A stretch of 64,000 nucleotides of DNA from JAAXPZ01 sp965215705. Its GTDB lineage: Bacteria; Campylobacterota; Campylobacteria; Campylobacterales; Sulfurovaceae. The notes beneath the pieces were generated by a model. It saw only the letters and a list, made by a program, of their open reading frames with translations, was not told the origin of the DNA and made no database searches. This document shows, in pieces, positions 42,930 to 51,498 of the stretch (its first letter is position 1; each line of letters begins with the position of its first letter). The translations under genes were made by a program, and so were the position numbers. The DNA lies in contig CBDCEE010000003.1 in the NCBI GenBank assembly GCA_965215705.1, positions 868,001 through 932,000 of the forward strand, in the 5' to 3' direction.

Positions 42930-44162
42930 TTATTTATAAAGCTTATCCCTTGGCACAAACTTCAACACCGTAGCATTGATACAAAAACGTCTCTTGCCAC
43001 CAGGGGCATCTTCAAAGACATGTCCTAGATGGATACCACTGTTTTTGGCGATGATCTCTACGCGTTTCATGCCGTAGCTGGTATCGGTCTTTTCTATCGT
43101 TGCACCCTCCACAGCCTCAAAGAAGCTCAACCAGCCAGAGTGAGAATTGAACCGCTGCTTGGTATCAAAGAGGATATCCCCTGAGAGTGTATCGACAAAG
43201 ACCCCATCGCCTGTGTCCTTGAATTTGTCATACTGCTTGCAGAAGCGTCCATCCGTGCCTTGGGCAAAGGCTACTTTGAATGCCTCTGAGTCAGTGCCGA
43301 GGGTAAAGGCACCCAGTGTCTTGTAGAAATCTTTGGGGGGCATATAGCCTCTATAGGCACCTGCCTCTTTGCCGTCTTGGATAAACAGAATGGTGGGGGT
43401 AGCATCTAGTTTGGTGGTGATATCAAAGCCTTGTAGTTGCGTTTTTCTCGCTACTCTTAGAGGGGTTTCACCTTTGTAGGTTGAGAGCACATCCTTTTTG
43501 AAGCGTTCACAAAAAGGACAATCCTCTGCATCGATCACTATGATCTCTTTACCGCCTTGTGGTGTGATAGCAGGAAGTTTGTCGGTCGTACTTTTCTCAA
43601 ATTTTACACCTGTAGAGTGGTCTGGGCAGTAGCCATTGGGGTTTTTCTGTAGATAGTCTTGGTGGTAGGTCTCTGCTGGATAGAATTTTTGTAGCTTTTC
43701 TATCTCTGTCGTGATCTTGCCGTAGCCTGCCTTGGTCAGTACTTTTTGGTAAGCTTCCTTGGTCTCTAAAGCGATAGCGCGCTGTGCGTCTGTGGTATAG
43801 AACAGTGCACTGCGATAGTTGTTGCCCTGATCATTGCCCTGTCTGTCTCCCTGTGTGGGGTTGTGCATCTCCCAAAAATCACGTATCAATCGCAAAGTAG
43901 AGACTTTCTGGTCATCATAGACTACCTCCACCGTCTCGGTATGGTTCTTGCCTTTGGTGCTATCAAAGCGGTGCTTAAGCACTGTTTTGTAGGTAGGATT
44001 GGCTTGATCACCTCCTGCATACCCAGAGGTGGCACGTATAACGCCCTCCATTTTCTCAAAGTGCTTCTCCACACCCCAGAAACATCCAGCGGCAAATCCT
44101 ATGGTCTGCTCTTTGGCTTGCATGGTACCTATGAGTGCCAGTGCTAAAAGTAATTTTTTCAT
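42930..44162 (-). CDS. msrAB: Periplasmic methionine sulfoxide reductase, MsrA-thioredoxin-MsrB fusion
   Basis: The 410-residue protein has a signal peptide (to MQA-KEQ), an MsrA domain (about 20-190) with catalytic C27 in AAGCFWGVE, a middle thioredoxin-like domain (about 203-285) with the redox pair CPFC (C215, C218) and cis-Pro loop DATPTILF, and an MsrB domain (about 305-405) with the catalytic cysteine C394 in RRFCINATVLKF. It repairs both Met-sulfoxide epimers in envelope proteins. The MsrB zinc-binding CxxC pairs are absent. The built-in thioredoxin may supply electrons, as in neisserial PilB, although there the order is Trx-MsrA-MsrB. Confidence 0.95.
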   Translation of the reverse strand: MKKLLLALALIGTMQAKEQTIGFAAGCFWGVEKHFEKMEGVIRATSGYAGGDQANPTYKTVLKHRFDSTKGKNHTETVEVVYDDQKVSTLRLIRDFWEMHNPTQGDRQGNDQGNNYRSALFYTTDAQRAIALETKEAYQKVLTKAGYGKITTEIEKLQKFYPAETYHQDYLQKNPNGYCPDHSTGVKFEKSTTDKLPAITPQGGKEIIVIDAEDCPFCERFKKDVLSTYKGETPLRVARKTQLQGFDITTKLDATPTILFIQDGKEAGAYRGYMPPKDFYKTLGAFTLGTDSEAFKVAFAQGTDGRFCKQYDKFKDTGDGVFVDTLSGDILFDTKQRFNSHSGWLSFFEAVEGATIEKTDTSYGMKRVEIIAKNSGIHLGHVFEDAPGGKRRFCINATVLKFVPRDKLYK

Positions 44163-44297
44163 TTTCTTATCCTTATGTATTGTATAGTTATACAGTATAG
44201 TAGCACTTTATGGAGATACGATGAAGTATAGCGCTCCATGACTGCAAGAAGCATTATACGCTAGTACTGTGTACCCACTCTGTATCACAAGAGAAAT

Positions 44298-44981
44298 CTA
44301 ACGCTCCTCCATCACCCTCAAAGTCAACAGCTCTGCTAACGTATCCTCAAAAAACGCCATCACCTCTGCTTCTGTACTCTCTGAGAGTTCGGCGATCACA
44401 GTGATCGCTTCAGATACGCTGCTATGGTGTAGTGTCTCTAAAAAAAGCATCAGTACCTCTGAGATCTCACGAAAAAAGACGCTATCTGTGTCAAAATCAT
44501 AATACGCCAACAGATGATACGTACCGCTTTGCTCTATGCCATCGGTTTCAAAGACTTTAAAATTCAGATTTTTAAGCACGCCACTCTCACTCAGTCTATA
44601 GGCTTTGTCATAAGAGAAGGTAGAGACTTCCACGGGGCTGTAATGGCGCATGATCAATGCTACCTCTATCCACTCAAACCATAATAGGTCATCCACATAG
44701 GGCATCTCTCTAAATAGTTGCTCTGTGTGGACAAACTTTCGATACTCATCAGGGGTTTTCCATATCTGATGACTCTGTGCACCCTGCTTCATAAACGTAT
44801 AGAGCGATGTGACAAAAGCTTCCTCCTCTACGCGTGCATACCAGAGCGGAAAAGCATGACTGATCACTTCGTGAAACCTGTGTAGCACCAGTGACTTTTG
44901 GATAGCGAGTCCTGGGCCTGCTTTTGTCTCTGGAGAGAATACCGTCTGCATCAGCATTTTTTGGTCTTCACGCTCTCGCAT
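44298..44981 (-). CDS. DUF2063-like partner protein (HvfC/BufC type)
   Basis: The 227-residue protein follows a DUF692 gene with a 14-base overlap, and has the partner-protein layout: an N-terminal helical part (LVLHRFHEVISHAFPLWYARVEEE) and a C-terminal mixed domain. Such proteins bind the DUF692 enzyme and bring the precursor peptide to it. The similarity is weak in sequence, so the call rests largely on the gene order. The last 25 residues are acidic and helical. Confidence 0.7.
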   Translation of the reverse strand: MREREDQKMLMQTVFSPETKAGPGLAIQKSLVLHRFHEVISHAFPLWYARVEEEAFVTSLYTFMKQGAQSHQIWKTPDEYRKFVHTEQLFREMPYVDDLLWFEWIEVALIMRHYSPVEVSTFSYDKAYRLSESGVLKNLNFKVFETDGIEQSGTYHLLAYYDFDTDSVFFREISEVLMLFLETLHHSSVSEAITVIAELSESTEAEVMAFFEDTLAELLTLRVMEER

Positions 44982-45786
44982 TGGCTACCACCTTTTCCAG
45001 AGTGTGATACTCTTTTTGCATGACACTGTATGGGGGGACATTGTTGTCCCGCTCTATCATCGTGGGTATCTGTACTTTGCCCAGTGTATAGGATAGAAAT
45101 TCCCATACCTCTTTTTTGACTGCTGCACCATGTGAATCTATGAGCATACCGAGATTTTTGTCCTTGCGGTAACCTGCAACATGTATGTAGGCAGCATGTT
45201 TCAACTCTAACTGATCGAGGAAAGCGTAGGGATCAAAGCCATGGTTCATGCCATTGACATAGATATTGTTCACATCTAGTAGGAGCCTCGCTCCTGAATG
45301 CTCCATCAATTCATTAATAAAGTCTACCTCTCTCATATCAGAATCTGCGAGATAATAGTAGCTTGCATTCTCTAATATAAGAGGTCTTTGGAGTGTGTCT
45401 TGGACGATCTTGACCTTGTCACTGATATGGTGTATCATCTTTTTGGTCATACTGATGGGGAGTAGATCATAGGTCTGTGCGCCCATGAGTGAGGTAAAAC
45501 TGATATGATCAGAGTAGTGTTGTATACCGTATCTATCGAGGAAGTCTTTCATCTGTTGCAGGAATGCTCTATCCACAGGCTCCATTGAACCTATCGACAG
45601 AGACAATCCATGAGCGACTACGGGTCTGAGCGCTATGGTCTCTTCGAATTTTTCTCTATAATAATAGGGCATATCAAACCAGTTTTCAGGAGCAATCTCC
45701 CACCAGTCTGGTAAAAACCCATCTGCTTGTATATCTTGAAGAAAATTCAGCCTCAGGCCGAGCCCCAATCCATGTATGTTGTTCAA
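44968..45786 (-). CDS. DUF692 multinuclear non-haem iron oxidative enzyme (MNIO, HvfB/BufB type)
   Basis: The 272-residue protein has the DUF692 pattern: GLGLRLNFLQDI at the start, WWEIAPENW, PVVAHGLSLSIGS, YSDHISFTS, LILENASYYY, FINELMEHSGARLLLDVNNIYVN and YIHVAGYR, which hold the iron-binding His, Asp and Glu. These enzymes change cysteines of a small precursor peptide, for example to thiooxazoles in copper-buffering bufferins. The start is probably a TTG at 45786, within a small hairpin (45781-45795). The peptide gene lies just upstream and the partner gene downstream. Confidence 0.9.
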   Translation of the reverse strand: MNNIHGLGLGLRLNFLQDIQADGFLPDWWEIAPENWFDMPYYYREKFEETIALRPVVAHGLSLSIGSMEPVDRAFLQQMKDFLDRYGIQHYSDHISFTSLMGAQTYDLLPISMTKKMIHHISDKVKIVQDTLQRPLILENASYYYLADSDMREVDFINELMEHSGARLLLDVNNIYVNGMNHGFDPYAFLDQLELKHAAYIHVAGYRKDKNLGMLIDSHGAAVKKEVWEFLSYTLGKVQIPTMIERDNNVPPYSVMQKEYHTLEKVVANARA

Positions 45787-45795
45787 AACTTGAAC
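45781..45795 (-). promoter_or_regulatory. 6-bp hairpin between a UGA stop and the DUF692 start
   Basis: GTTCAA-GTT-TTGAAC on the minus strand forms a perfect 6-bp stem with a 3-base loop beginning with G. The loop lies about 20 bases past the UGA that ends the peptide gene, inside the distance known for bacterial selenocysteine insertion elements. It also covers the TTG start of the DUF692 gene, so a role in translation initiation is equally possible. No U run follows, so it is not a terminator. Confidence 0.4.
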
Positions 45796-45809
45796 CTATT
45801 GGATTAGCC

Positions 45810-46007
45810 TCACTTGCCTGCGCCGACTTTTTTGTCAGCGTGTTTCTTCATCTCTTCTGATTTTTTCAGCATGGCTGTTTTGTTGCCATCCATCATTTCC
45901 ATTCCCTCTTTCTTCTTCTGAGAAGGATCATCACCAGACGCTACAGCACTCGCCGTAACCAGTGTGGCACCCAGCAGGACACCTGCTAATTTTAGTTTCT
46001 TTTTCAT
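45810..46007 (-). CDS. Small secreted precursor-like peptide of a DUF692 cassette (HvfA-like, without cysteine)
   Basis: The 65-residue product has a signal peptide (1-23, ASAVA-SGD) and a Lys/Met/Asp-rich mature part ending KKVGAGK. Peptides next to DUF692 enzymes usually carry EGKCG-type cysteine repeats, which are the modified sites. Here no cysteine exists; after GAGK comes TGA, then GGC and TAA, so a single change (TGC) or selenocysteine at UGA would end the peptide in GKCG or GKUG. A ribosome site AAAGGAGTAGATGA precedes the ATG. Whether it is truncated, recoded or works without cysteine cannot be decided here. Confidence 0.72.
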   Translation of the reverse strand: MKKKLKLAGVLLGATLVTASAVASGDDPSQKKKEGMEMMDGNKTAMLKKSEEMKKHADKKVGAGK

Positions 46008-46176
46008 TCATCTACTCCTTTGTAGTTTAGTAAAGTAATAATATTGTAACATAAATATTTCTTATTTATATAGATAATCTATAATTCAGAGGTTATTTAT
46101 CCGCTTTGTTACTTTTTCGGGCGTTCTTGTATCGCATTACCTCTAGAGGAAAGAGACTTTAAACGCAACAATGATA

Positions 46177-46428
46177 TCAATCACAATGACAAGATATCGT
46201 ATCTGAGACTCCACTATATAGCACTATCAGTGCCTTGATATCTTTAGAACAGCATATACCCGAAGGATTCTTGGTAGCACACTCACTTCCAGTACATGCA
46301 GCAGTCTCAGCTTTGATCTCCTTCAGGCTAGTGTGTCCAGCCTTGATCGCATCAATCACCGTTTGTGTTGATACTTCGATACAATAACAAAGTATCTCTT
46401 TCTGTTTGTCTGTATAAAACTTCACCAT
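46177..46428 (-). CDS. BFD-like [2Fe-2S]-binding protein
   Basis: The 83-residue protein resembles bacterioferritin-associated ferredoxin domains: CYC at 14-16, then AACTGSECATKNPSGICC about 30 residues on, and a further SCHCD at the C-terminus. The usual CxC-x(31-34)-CxxC pattern is stretched (CTGSEC), and the extra cysteines are unusual. It may bind iron-sulfur clusters or other metals. It lies 7 bases after the kinase gene in the same direction, so it probably is co-transcribed with the two-component system. Confidence 0.68.
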   Translation of the reverse strand: MVKFYTDKQKEILCYCIEVSTQTVIDAIKAGHTSLKEIKAETAACTGSECATKNPSGICCSKDIKALIVLYSGVSDTISCHCD

Positions 46429-46435
46429 ACTCCTT

Positions 46436-47623
46436 TCATTTGGAATGCTTTAGTGAGTGCTTGCTATGATAACTTTCTACTGTGTACTCACTCTGTACTA
46501 TGACAGAAGAGACATCCAGCGTAAAACAACTTCCCTTGTCCTTCTCTGAGTCTATGGATAGTGAAATATGGTATTTTTTGCAAATCGCCAAGACTATACT
46601 AAGTCCTATACCAAATCCTCCCCGCTCCTTATTGAAGCGATGGTAACGTTTAAAGATATCTTCCTGCCTAGTTTTTTCTATACCAATACCTGTATCACAT
46701 ATCTGAAGACTATTCCCCAAAAGTGAGATAGTGATACTGTCATAAGGATTACTGTATTTGATCGCATTGGAGAGTAGGTTATCTATCACCCTTCGCATCT
46801 CTTCTTTACTCATATCTACCATGCACATCTTCAGTTCCGTATGCATCGTTATCTGTTTGCTATCCGCCAGAGCCTTCATGGTTTCTATTCTCTCTTGAAG
46901 TAGTATACGCAGATCAAACGTCTCCTGCTCTTCAACACCAGCCTCATGGTTGAGCGAGTAAGCCAGTGTATCGTACATGGTACTCAGCCTCTGGGCACTG
47001 GCTTTGAGTCTATTTAGTTTTTTTGGCTCGACGTCTTTTAGGCTCTGTACTGTCATCAGTATGGCAGACACAGGGGTATTGAGTTCATGCGTTGTATCCT
47101 CGATAAACCTATCCAACGCCTCTATCTTTTCCCGGACAGGGCGTAAAAAAAGCCTAGAAAGAAAATACCCCACAATAGCCATGAAAACAAAGAGCCCTAT
47201 GAGATAATATATAATCTTCCATTTGAGTGCATGCAGATTTTGTTTCAACTCATCTTCACGCAACACGATATACCCTACTTGGAGTCGATCTGAAGGATAT
47301 TTTACCACGCTGTAGCAGTGCGTGTCACTAGCATAAAACTCCTGATCAAAACGTAAGGATTCGTTGATCTCACTATAGATGGGCTGTGCCGCCTTATCAA
47401 AAAATCCTATCTTGAATCTTGCTGGATGAATCTGGCTTAGAAGTTCACTGTTCGCATGGATATCACCTTTCTCCTCTGCCATAATGAGCTTAGATTCTAT
47501 CATTCTTGCCTGATACAGCATCTCAAAACGCATCGCAGCACTCATCATACTAGCATTGTTTTGATAGAAAAGATAGCCGATGACCAGCAGAAGCAAAAAC
47601 ACAGAAGCCAGATAAAGACCCAA
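46436..47623 (-). CDS. Sensor histidine kinase
   Basis: The kinase has at least 395 residues, with two membrane helices (about 3-20 and 134-155) around a periplasmic domain of about 110 residues, then H-box TTHELNTPVSAIL, N-box NLLSNAIKYS and G-boxes CDTGIGI and GGFGIGLSIV. The true start may be farther upstream: codons before the TTG at 47623 read YEKSSLYRFL, like the start of the paralogous kinase at 17629, but no standard start codon is seen in that overlap with the regulator gene. The signal is unknown; nearness to the DUF692 cassette hints at metal or oxidative stress. Confidence 0.9.
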   Translation of the reverse strand: MGLYLASVFLLLLVIGYLFYQNNASMMSAAMRFEMLYQARMIESKLIMAEEKGDIHANSELLSQIHPARFKIGFFDKAAQPIYSEINESLRFDQEFYASDTHCYSVVKYPSDRLQVGYIVLREDELKQNLHALKWKIIYYLIGLFVFMAIVGYFLSRLFLRPVREKIEALDRFIEDTTHELNTPVSAILMTVQSLKDVEPKKLNRLKASAQRLSTMYDTLAYSLNHEAGVEEQETFDLRILLQERIETMKALADSKQITMHTELKMCMVDMSKEEMRRVIDNLLSNAIKYSNPYDSITISLLGNSLQICDTGIGIEKTRQEDIFKRYHRFNKERGGFGIGLSIVLAICKKYHISLSIDSEKDKGSCFTLDVSSVIVQSEYTVESYHSKHSLKHSK

Positions 47624-47645
47624 AAATCTATAGAGTGAGCTTTTT

Positions 47646-48302
47646 TCATAGGTTGTTAAGTCGATAGCCTGATCCTTTGATGTTCTCTATTGCTTCGGCA
47701 CCTAGGGCCTTGCGAAGATTTTTGATATAGGTTCTGATCGTAGCGTAAGTGGGGCTCTTCTCTCCTGCCCATACATTCTCTATCAGTTCATCCAGAGAGA
47801 CGATCACACTCTGTTTTCGTAACAGGTAGAGTAATATCTGTACCTCTTTATGTTTGAGTGCTATGCGTTGCTCCCCTTTTAGGAGGGTTTGGTTTTGCGG
47901 ATAAAATTGAAAGTCTCCTATCACGTACTCCTTTTCATGTATCAGTGACTGCAGCTGATGCTCTATGCGAATGCACAATTCCGCCAATTCAAAAGGTTTT
48001 TTAAGGTAGTCATTGGCACCCAGAGAAAAGCCCTTCTGCAGATTTTTAATACTTGAAAGAGAAGTGATAAATATCACTGGCGTACTGTTCTTGATCTCCC
48101 GGAGATACGCCAACATCTCAAAACCATCTATTTCGGGTACATTGACATCCAGAAGCAACATATCATACTGCCGAGTCATAGCTGCTTCCAGTGCTTTTTC
48201 TCCATCTAGATAGGTATCTACCGTATATCCTCGTTCCAACAAATACTCTGCAATGATCTCCTGCAATATTAGATCATCTTCCAATAGTAAAAGTGTTGCC
48301 AT
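47646..48302 (-). CDS. OmpR/PhoB-family response regulator
   Basis: The 218-residue regulator has the receiver acidic pair (LEDD), phospho-acceptor D52 (LLDVNVPEIDGF), conserved Thr (FITSL) and Lys (YLKKPFE), and a winged-helix DNA-binding domain ending ENIKGSGYRLNNL. It is most like the regulator at 16995-17642 in this window. The spacer upstream (48303-48400) has several TGTAC steps (TGAGTGTAC, TGTGTACTC, TATGTACTT) that could be regulator sites; this is only a pattern observation. Confidence 0.93.
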   Translation of the reverse strand: MATLLLLEDDLILQEIIAEYLLERGYTVDTYLDGEKALEAAMTRQYDMLLLDVNVPEIDGFEMLAYLREIKNSTPVIFITSLSSIKNLQKGFSLGANDYLKKPFELAELCIRIEHQLQSLIHEKEYVIGDFQFYPQNQTLLKGEQRIALKHKEVQILLYLLRKQSVIVSLDELIENVWAGEKSPTYATIRTYIKNLRKALGAEAIENIKGSGYRLNNL

Positions 48303-48514
48303 GCAGTCAATCCTTTCTATATCGATTGATATGAGTGTACGCTATGTATGTGTACTCAATATGTACTTTAGGGATTATAGCAGAACTTCTTCTCCCGATA
48401 AAACTTGGCATTTTCGGCAAGTATTTTTGAGTACAAATGCTCTTAACACATTTCCCCTATTCCCCTAGAATACACATACTTGACCATAGAGTTTAATAAA
48501 TATAAAGGATACAT

Positions 48515-50458
48515 ATGATTGAAAATATTTTAAGTAGTGGCTTCCAATTCAGAGAGGACGAGTATGAACTAAAAACAAAATACGTGCTCCTGAACGGTAT
48601 GCTGTTGATTCTCTCTATCGCACTACTTGTTGTGGGAAGCTTTCGCATGATGACACACTACCATATACAAGGCATCATTGATTACGGCGTGATAGCGCTT
48701 GCTATGCTCTTTATTTTGGCACTGAGAAAAAGCAAGAAAGGGAATTATAAACTACTGGCCTATATCATCGCATACACTGCATCTGGTATCGTTATTTTCT
48801 CCTACTATGCCAATAACGGTAACCTCAATATCAATGCCTGGTTCACAGCTTTGGCAATCCCTATCTTTTTTATGCTTGGGTACAGAGTCGCGATCGCAAT
48901 GGCCCTGATTTTCATGATAGGCATCGCACTGTTCAGTCTCAATCTGGGGCATACCGATACACTAAACCTGCTCTTTGGCTATGTTCCTCTTTTTCTCAGT
49001 ATCATCTTTCTACACATCTATGAACTGCGTTTTCAACAGTTTGCGAAGTTACTCACAGATACCAATAATAATCTAGAGAAAAAAGTAAGAGAAAAAACCC
49101 TCGAAAGAACACAAGTTCTAGAAGAACAGAAAAATGAGCTGCATCATCAGGCACATCATGATTATCTTACTGGCCTTCCCAACCGTGTACAGTTTCAAAA
49201 AAAAGTACAAGCAATCACTTCCAAGTCAGATCACAATCACCACAGTGTTGCCATTCTTTTCATAGACCTTGATAACTTTAAGAATATCAATGATTCTTTT
49301 GGGCATGATATAGGAGATAAAGTGATCGATATCACTGCAGGAAGAATCCAGGGATGTATCAGGGGAGATGACTTCTTGGCACGTTTCGGTGGAGACGAAT
49401 TTGTAGTGCTGATCGATCATTTTGATGATAAAGATGATCTCGAATCTATCGCATCACATATTATCACCTGTATTTCTGACCCGATAGAGATCGAGAGAAG
49501 AAATATGTTTGTTTCTTGTAGTATCGGTATCAGCCTTTACCCAGATGATACCGTATCCTTTCAAGATTTTATCAAATACGCAGATACCGCCATGTACAAA
49601 GCCAAAGAGCGTGGAAGAGATAATTACCAATTCTATTCTACTGATATGACTGAGCTTGCATTTGAAAAAATCTTGATGGAGACCAGTATGCGTTTTGCCT
49701 TGGAAAAAGAGGAGTTTATCGTACACTATCAGCCTCAGGTAGATGCAGTCACTGAAAAGATCATAGGTATTGAAGCACTCGTACGTTGGAATCATGAAAC
49801 TATGGGACTTGTATCGCCAGGTACATTTATTCCCCTTGCTGAAGAGTCCGGGCTGATCATTGCATTGGATCAATGGGTCATGAAAACAGGTATGGCACAG
49901 ATCAAAGCATGGTATGACAAAGGATATGCCCCCGGAAGGCTTTCACTCAACCTCTCTACCAAGCAGCTACAACAGCATGATTTCCTGAACAGCATCAAAG
50001 ACATGTTGCAGGAAACAGGCTGCAAAGCAGAATGGATTGAACTTGAAGTCACAGAAAGTAATATTATGCATAATGTCCTAGAAGCGATCAAAACATTGAA
50101 CCAGCTTAGAGATCTGGGTATTCATATTGCTATCGATGATTTCGGGACAGGATACTCTTCCCTCTCCTATCTCAAAAGGTTACCTGTCAATAAACTCAAA
50201 ATTGACCGATCTTTTATTATCGATATTCCGGCAAATAAAGAAGATGCTGCCATTACCAATGCAATTATCGCTATTGCCGATAGCCTAAATCTCACTGTCA
50301 TCGCAGAGGGGGTAGAGAGCAAAAAACAAAAAAAGTATCTCTTGGAAAATGGCTGTCGATATATACAAGGGTATCTATACTATAGACCCATGGCTGCAGA
50401 AAAAATGGAAGCCATACTGCAAAAGAGCATGCTTACTCTACCTCACAATCCTGTTTAG
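48515..50458 (+). CDS. Membrane GGDEF-EAL protein (cyclic-di-GMP synthase/phosphodiesterase)
   Basis: The 647-residue protein has an N-terminal membrane domain of about six helices (24-170), a coiled linker (about 180-210), a GGDEF domain with an intact RFGGDEF site (292-296) and an inhibitory RxxD site (R283-D286), and an EAL domain with GIEALVRW, LNLS, ELEVTES, DDFGTGYSS, LKIDRSF and AEGVE motifs all kept. Both synthesis and breakdown of cyclic-di-GMP are thus possible; in such tandems the balance is set by the sensor part. It lies in a single-gene unit and converges with the next gene (26-base overlap). Confidence 0.95.
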   Translation: MIENILSSGFQFREDEYELKTKYVLLNGMLLILSIALLVVGSFRMMTHYHIQGIIDYGVIALAMLFILALRKSKKGNYKLLAYIIAYTASGIVIFSYYANNGNLNINAWFTALAIPIFFMLGYRVAIAMALIFMIGIALFSLNLGHTDTLNLLFGYVPLFLSIIFLHIYELRFQQFAKLLTDTNNNLEKKVREKTLERTQVLEEQKNELHHQAHHDYLTGLPNRVQFQKKVQAITSKSDHNHHSVAILFIDLDNFKNINDSFGHDIGDKVIDITAGRIQGCIRGDDFLARFGGDEFVVLIDHFDDKDDLESIASHIITCISDPIEIERRNMFVSCSIGISLYPDDTVSFQDFIKYADTAMYKAKERGRDNYQFYSTDMTELAFEKILMETSMRFALEKEEFIVHYQPQVDAVTEKIIGIEALVRWNHETMGLVSPGTFIPLAEESGLIIALDQWVMKTGMAQIKAWYDKGYAPGRLSLNLSTKQLQQHDFLNSIKDMLQETGCKAEWIELEVTESNIMHNVLEAIKTLNQLRDLGIHIAIDDFGTGYSSLSYLKRLPVNKLKIDRSFIIDIPANKEDAAITNAIIAIADSLNLTVIAEGVESKKQKKYLLENGCRYIQGYLYYRPMAAEKMEAILQKSMLTLPHNPV

Positions 50459-51365
50459 AGAGGATCATTCTGATCACCTTGGGGGTCGCCAAAAAGCATG
50501 CTAGTGTTGTCTTGAAAAATTGCAACTCAATACCCTCTCCGATCACACCACTTGTGTAGTAGGGGAGGTCAATACTTTCTATCAGTTTCTGGGCATCCTC
50601 CATCATGGTCGCTACACCCACCTCATATATAAAGCGTTGTTCTGCTATCAAGTGTGCATAATAACGAACAAAAAGCATAGAAGCGACTTTATCATTCAGC
50701 GCAAAGAAAGAGAGGATATAGCTGGAACCCTGCTCTCCATGTGCTGCAAAATCCTCTTCTCTCAGTGCTTTCTCCATTATCTCTCCATTGATAATCTTAT
50801 CAAAAACAGGTTGTTTAAGTTTGAGGACAAAAAGTAACCCCATGATCTCTTCACCGTATTCACAAACCAAAAAAGTACTCCCCGAAAACAGTGCCCATTT
50901 CTTAAAATCTTCAGACTGCAGCTCAGTCAGGTCTTTATTGAAATTCTTATCAAGATAGGTATTCATTTTCACCACTTTTTCTATCATTTCAAAATTCCTG
51001 AGCGGATATACCTTTAGGTCATCTATAGACATCATGGAAGAAGGAAAATCCAAGATCAACTTTTTACTCTTGCTCTCTGCGATGATATTTCGCATACCTG
51101 CTTCACAAATATTATCTACTATCTTCTCCTCCGAATAGTCTTGAAAACAGGGGAACGCCTCCTCTGTTATACTTTGGAAATACTGGATGATACTAACTTG
51201 TTTGAGTATTCTTGGCTGGGTTACCCCTCTCTCCCATTTGCTCAACGTTGTTGTATCCAAGCCCGAAAAGTTTTCAAGATCAAAAAGGTACAGGGCATGC
51301 ACTAACTCTTCTTGTGTATACGCATGGCTCACTCTACATACTTTTAGATATTCATTGAACTGCAT
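50433..51365 (-). CDS. XRE-type helix-turn-helix regulator with a C-terminal acyltransferase-like domain
   Basis: The 310-residue protein begins with a Cro/CI-like HTH (about 5-65: YTQEELVHALYLFD...LDTTTLSKWERGVTQPRILKQVSIIQYF). The rest (about 110-300) has alternating helices and strands (GSTFLVCEYGEEIMGLLFVLKLK and SSYILSFFALNDKVASMLFVRYYAHLIAE) reminiscent of a GNAT fold, but no acetyl-CoA motif can be named. It is probably a ligand-controlled transcription regulator. The gene is transcribed divergently from the moxR operon and could regulate it. Confidence 0.7.
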   Translation of the reverse strand: MQFNEYLKVCRVSHAYTQEELVHALYLFDLENFSGLDTTTLSKWERGVTQPRILKQVSIIQYFQSITEEAFPCFQDYSEEKIVDNICEAGMRNIIAESKSKKLILDFPSSMMSIDDLKVYPLRNFEMIEKVVKMNTYLDKNFNKDLTELQSEDFKKWALFSGSTFLVCEYGEEIMGLLFVLKLKQPVFDKIINGEIMEKALREEDFAAHGEQGSSYILSFFALNDKVASMLFVRYYAHLIAEQRFIYEVGVATMMEDAQKLIESIDLPYYTSGVIGEGIELQFFKTTLACFLATPKVIRMILSKQDCEVE

Positions 51366-51456
51366 AGCTTCTCCAAAAAAATAGTTTTTGAGTATATCAG
51401 AGTTATGCTTTTAATACTCAAGAACTATTCAATCAGATTGATACGAATATTTTATT

Positions 51457-51492
51457 ATAATTAAAAGTTATTAAAGTTTAATCTACTATAAT
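51457..51492 (+). promoter_or_regulatory. Candidate -10 boxes for the MoxR/Bat operon
   Basis: Two perfect TATAAT hexamers lie at 51457-51462 and 51487-51492. The second is only 6 bases before the ATG at 51499, so its transcript would be leaderless; the first gives a leader of about 30 bases without a visible ribosome site. Confidence 0.45.
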
Positions 51493-51498
51493 AGCCTT

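Noticed and set aside
45781..45795. The hairpin GTTCAA-GTT-TTGAAC as a transcription terminator
   Set aside because: No U run follows on either strand and it lies inside a tight operon, at the start of the next gene.
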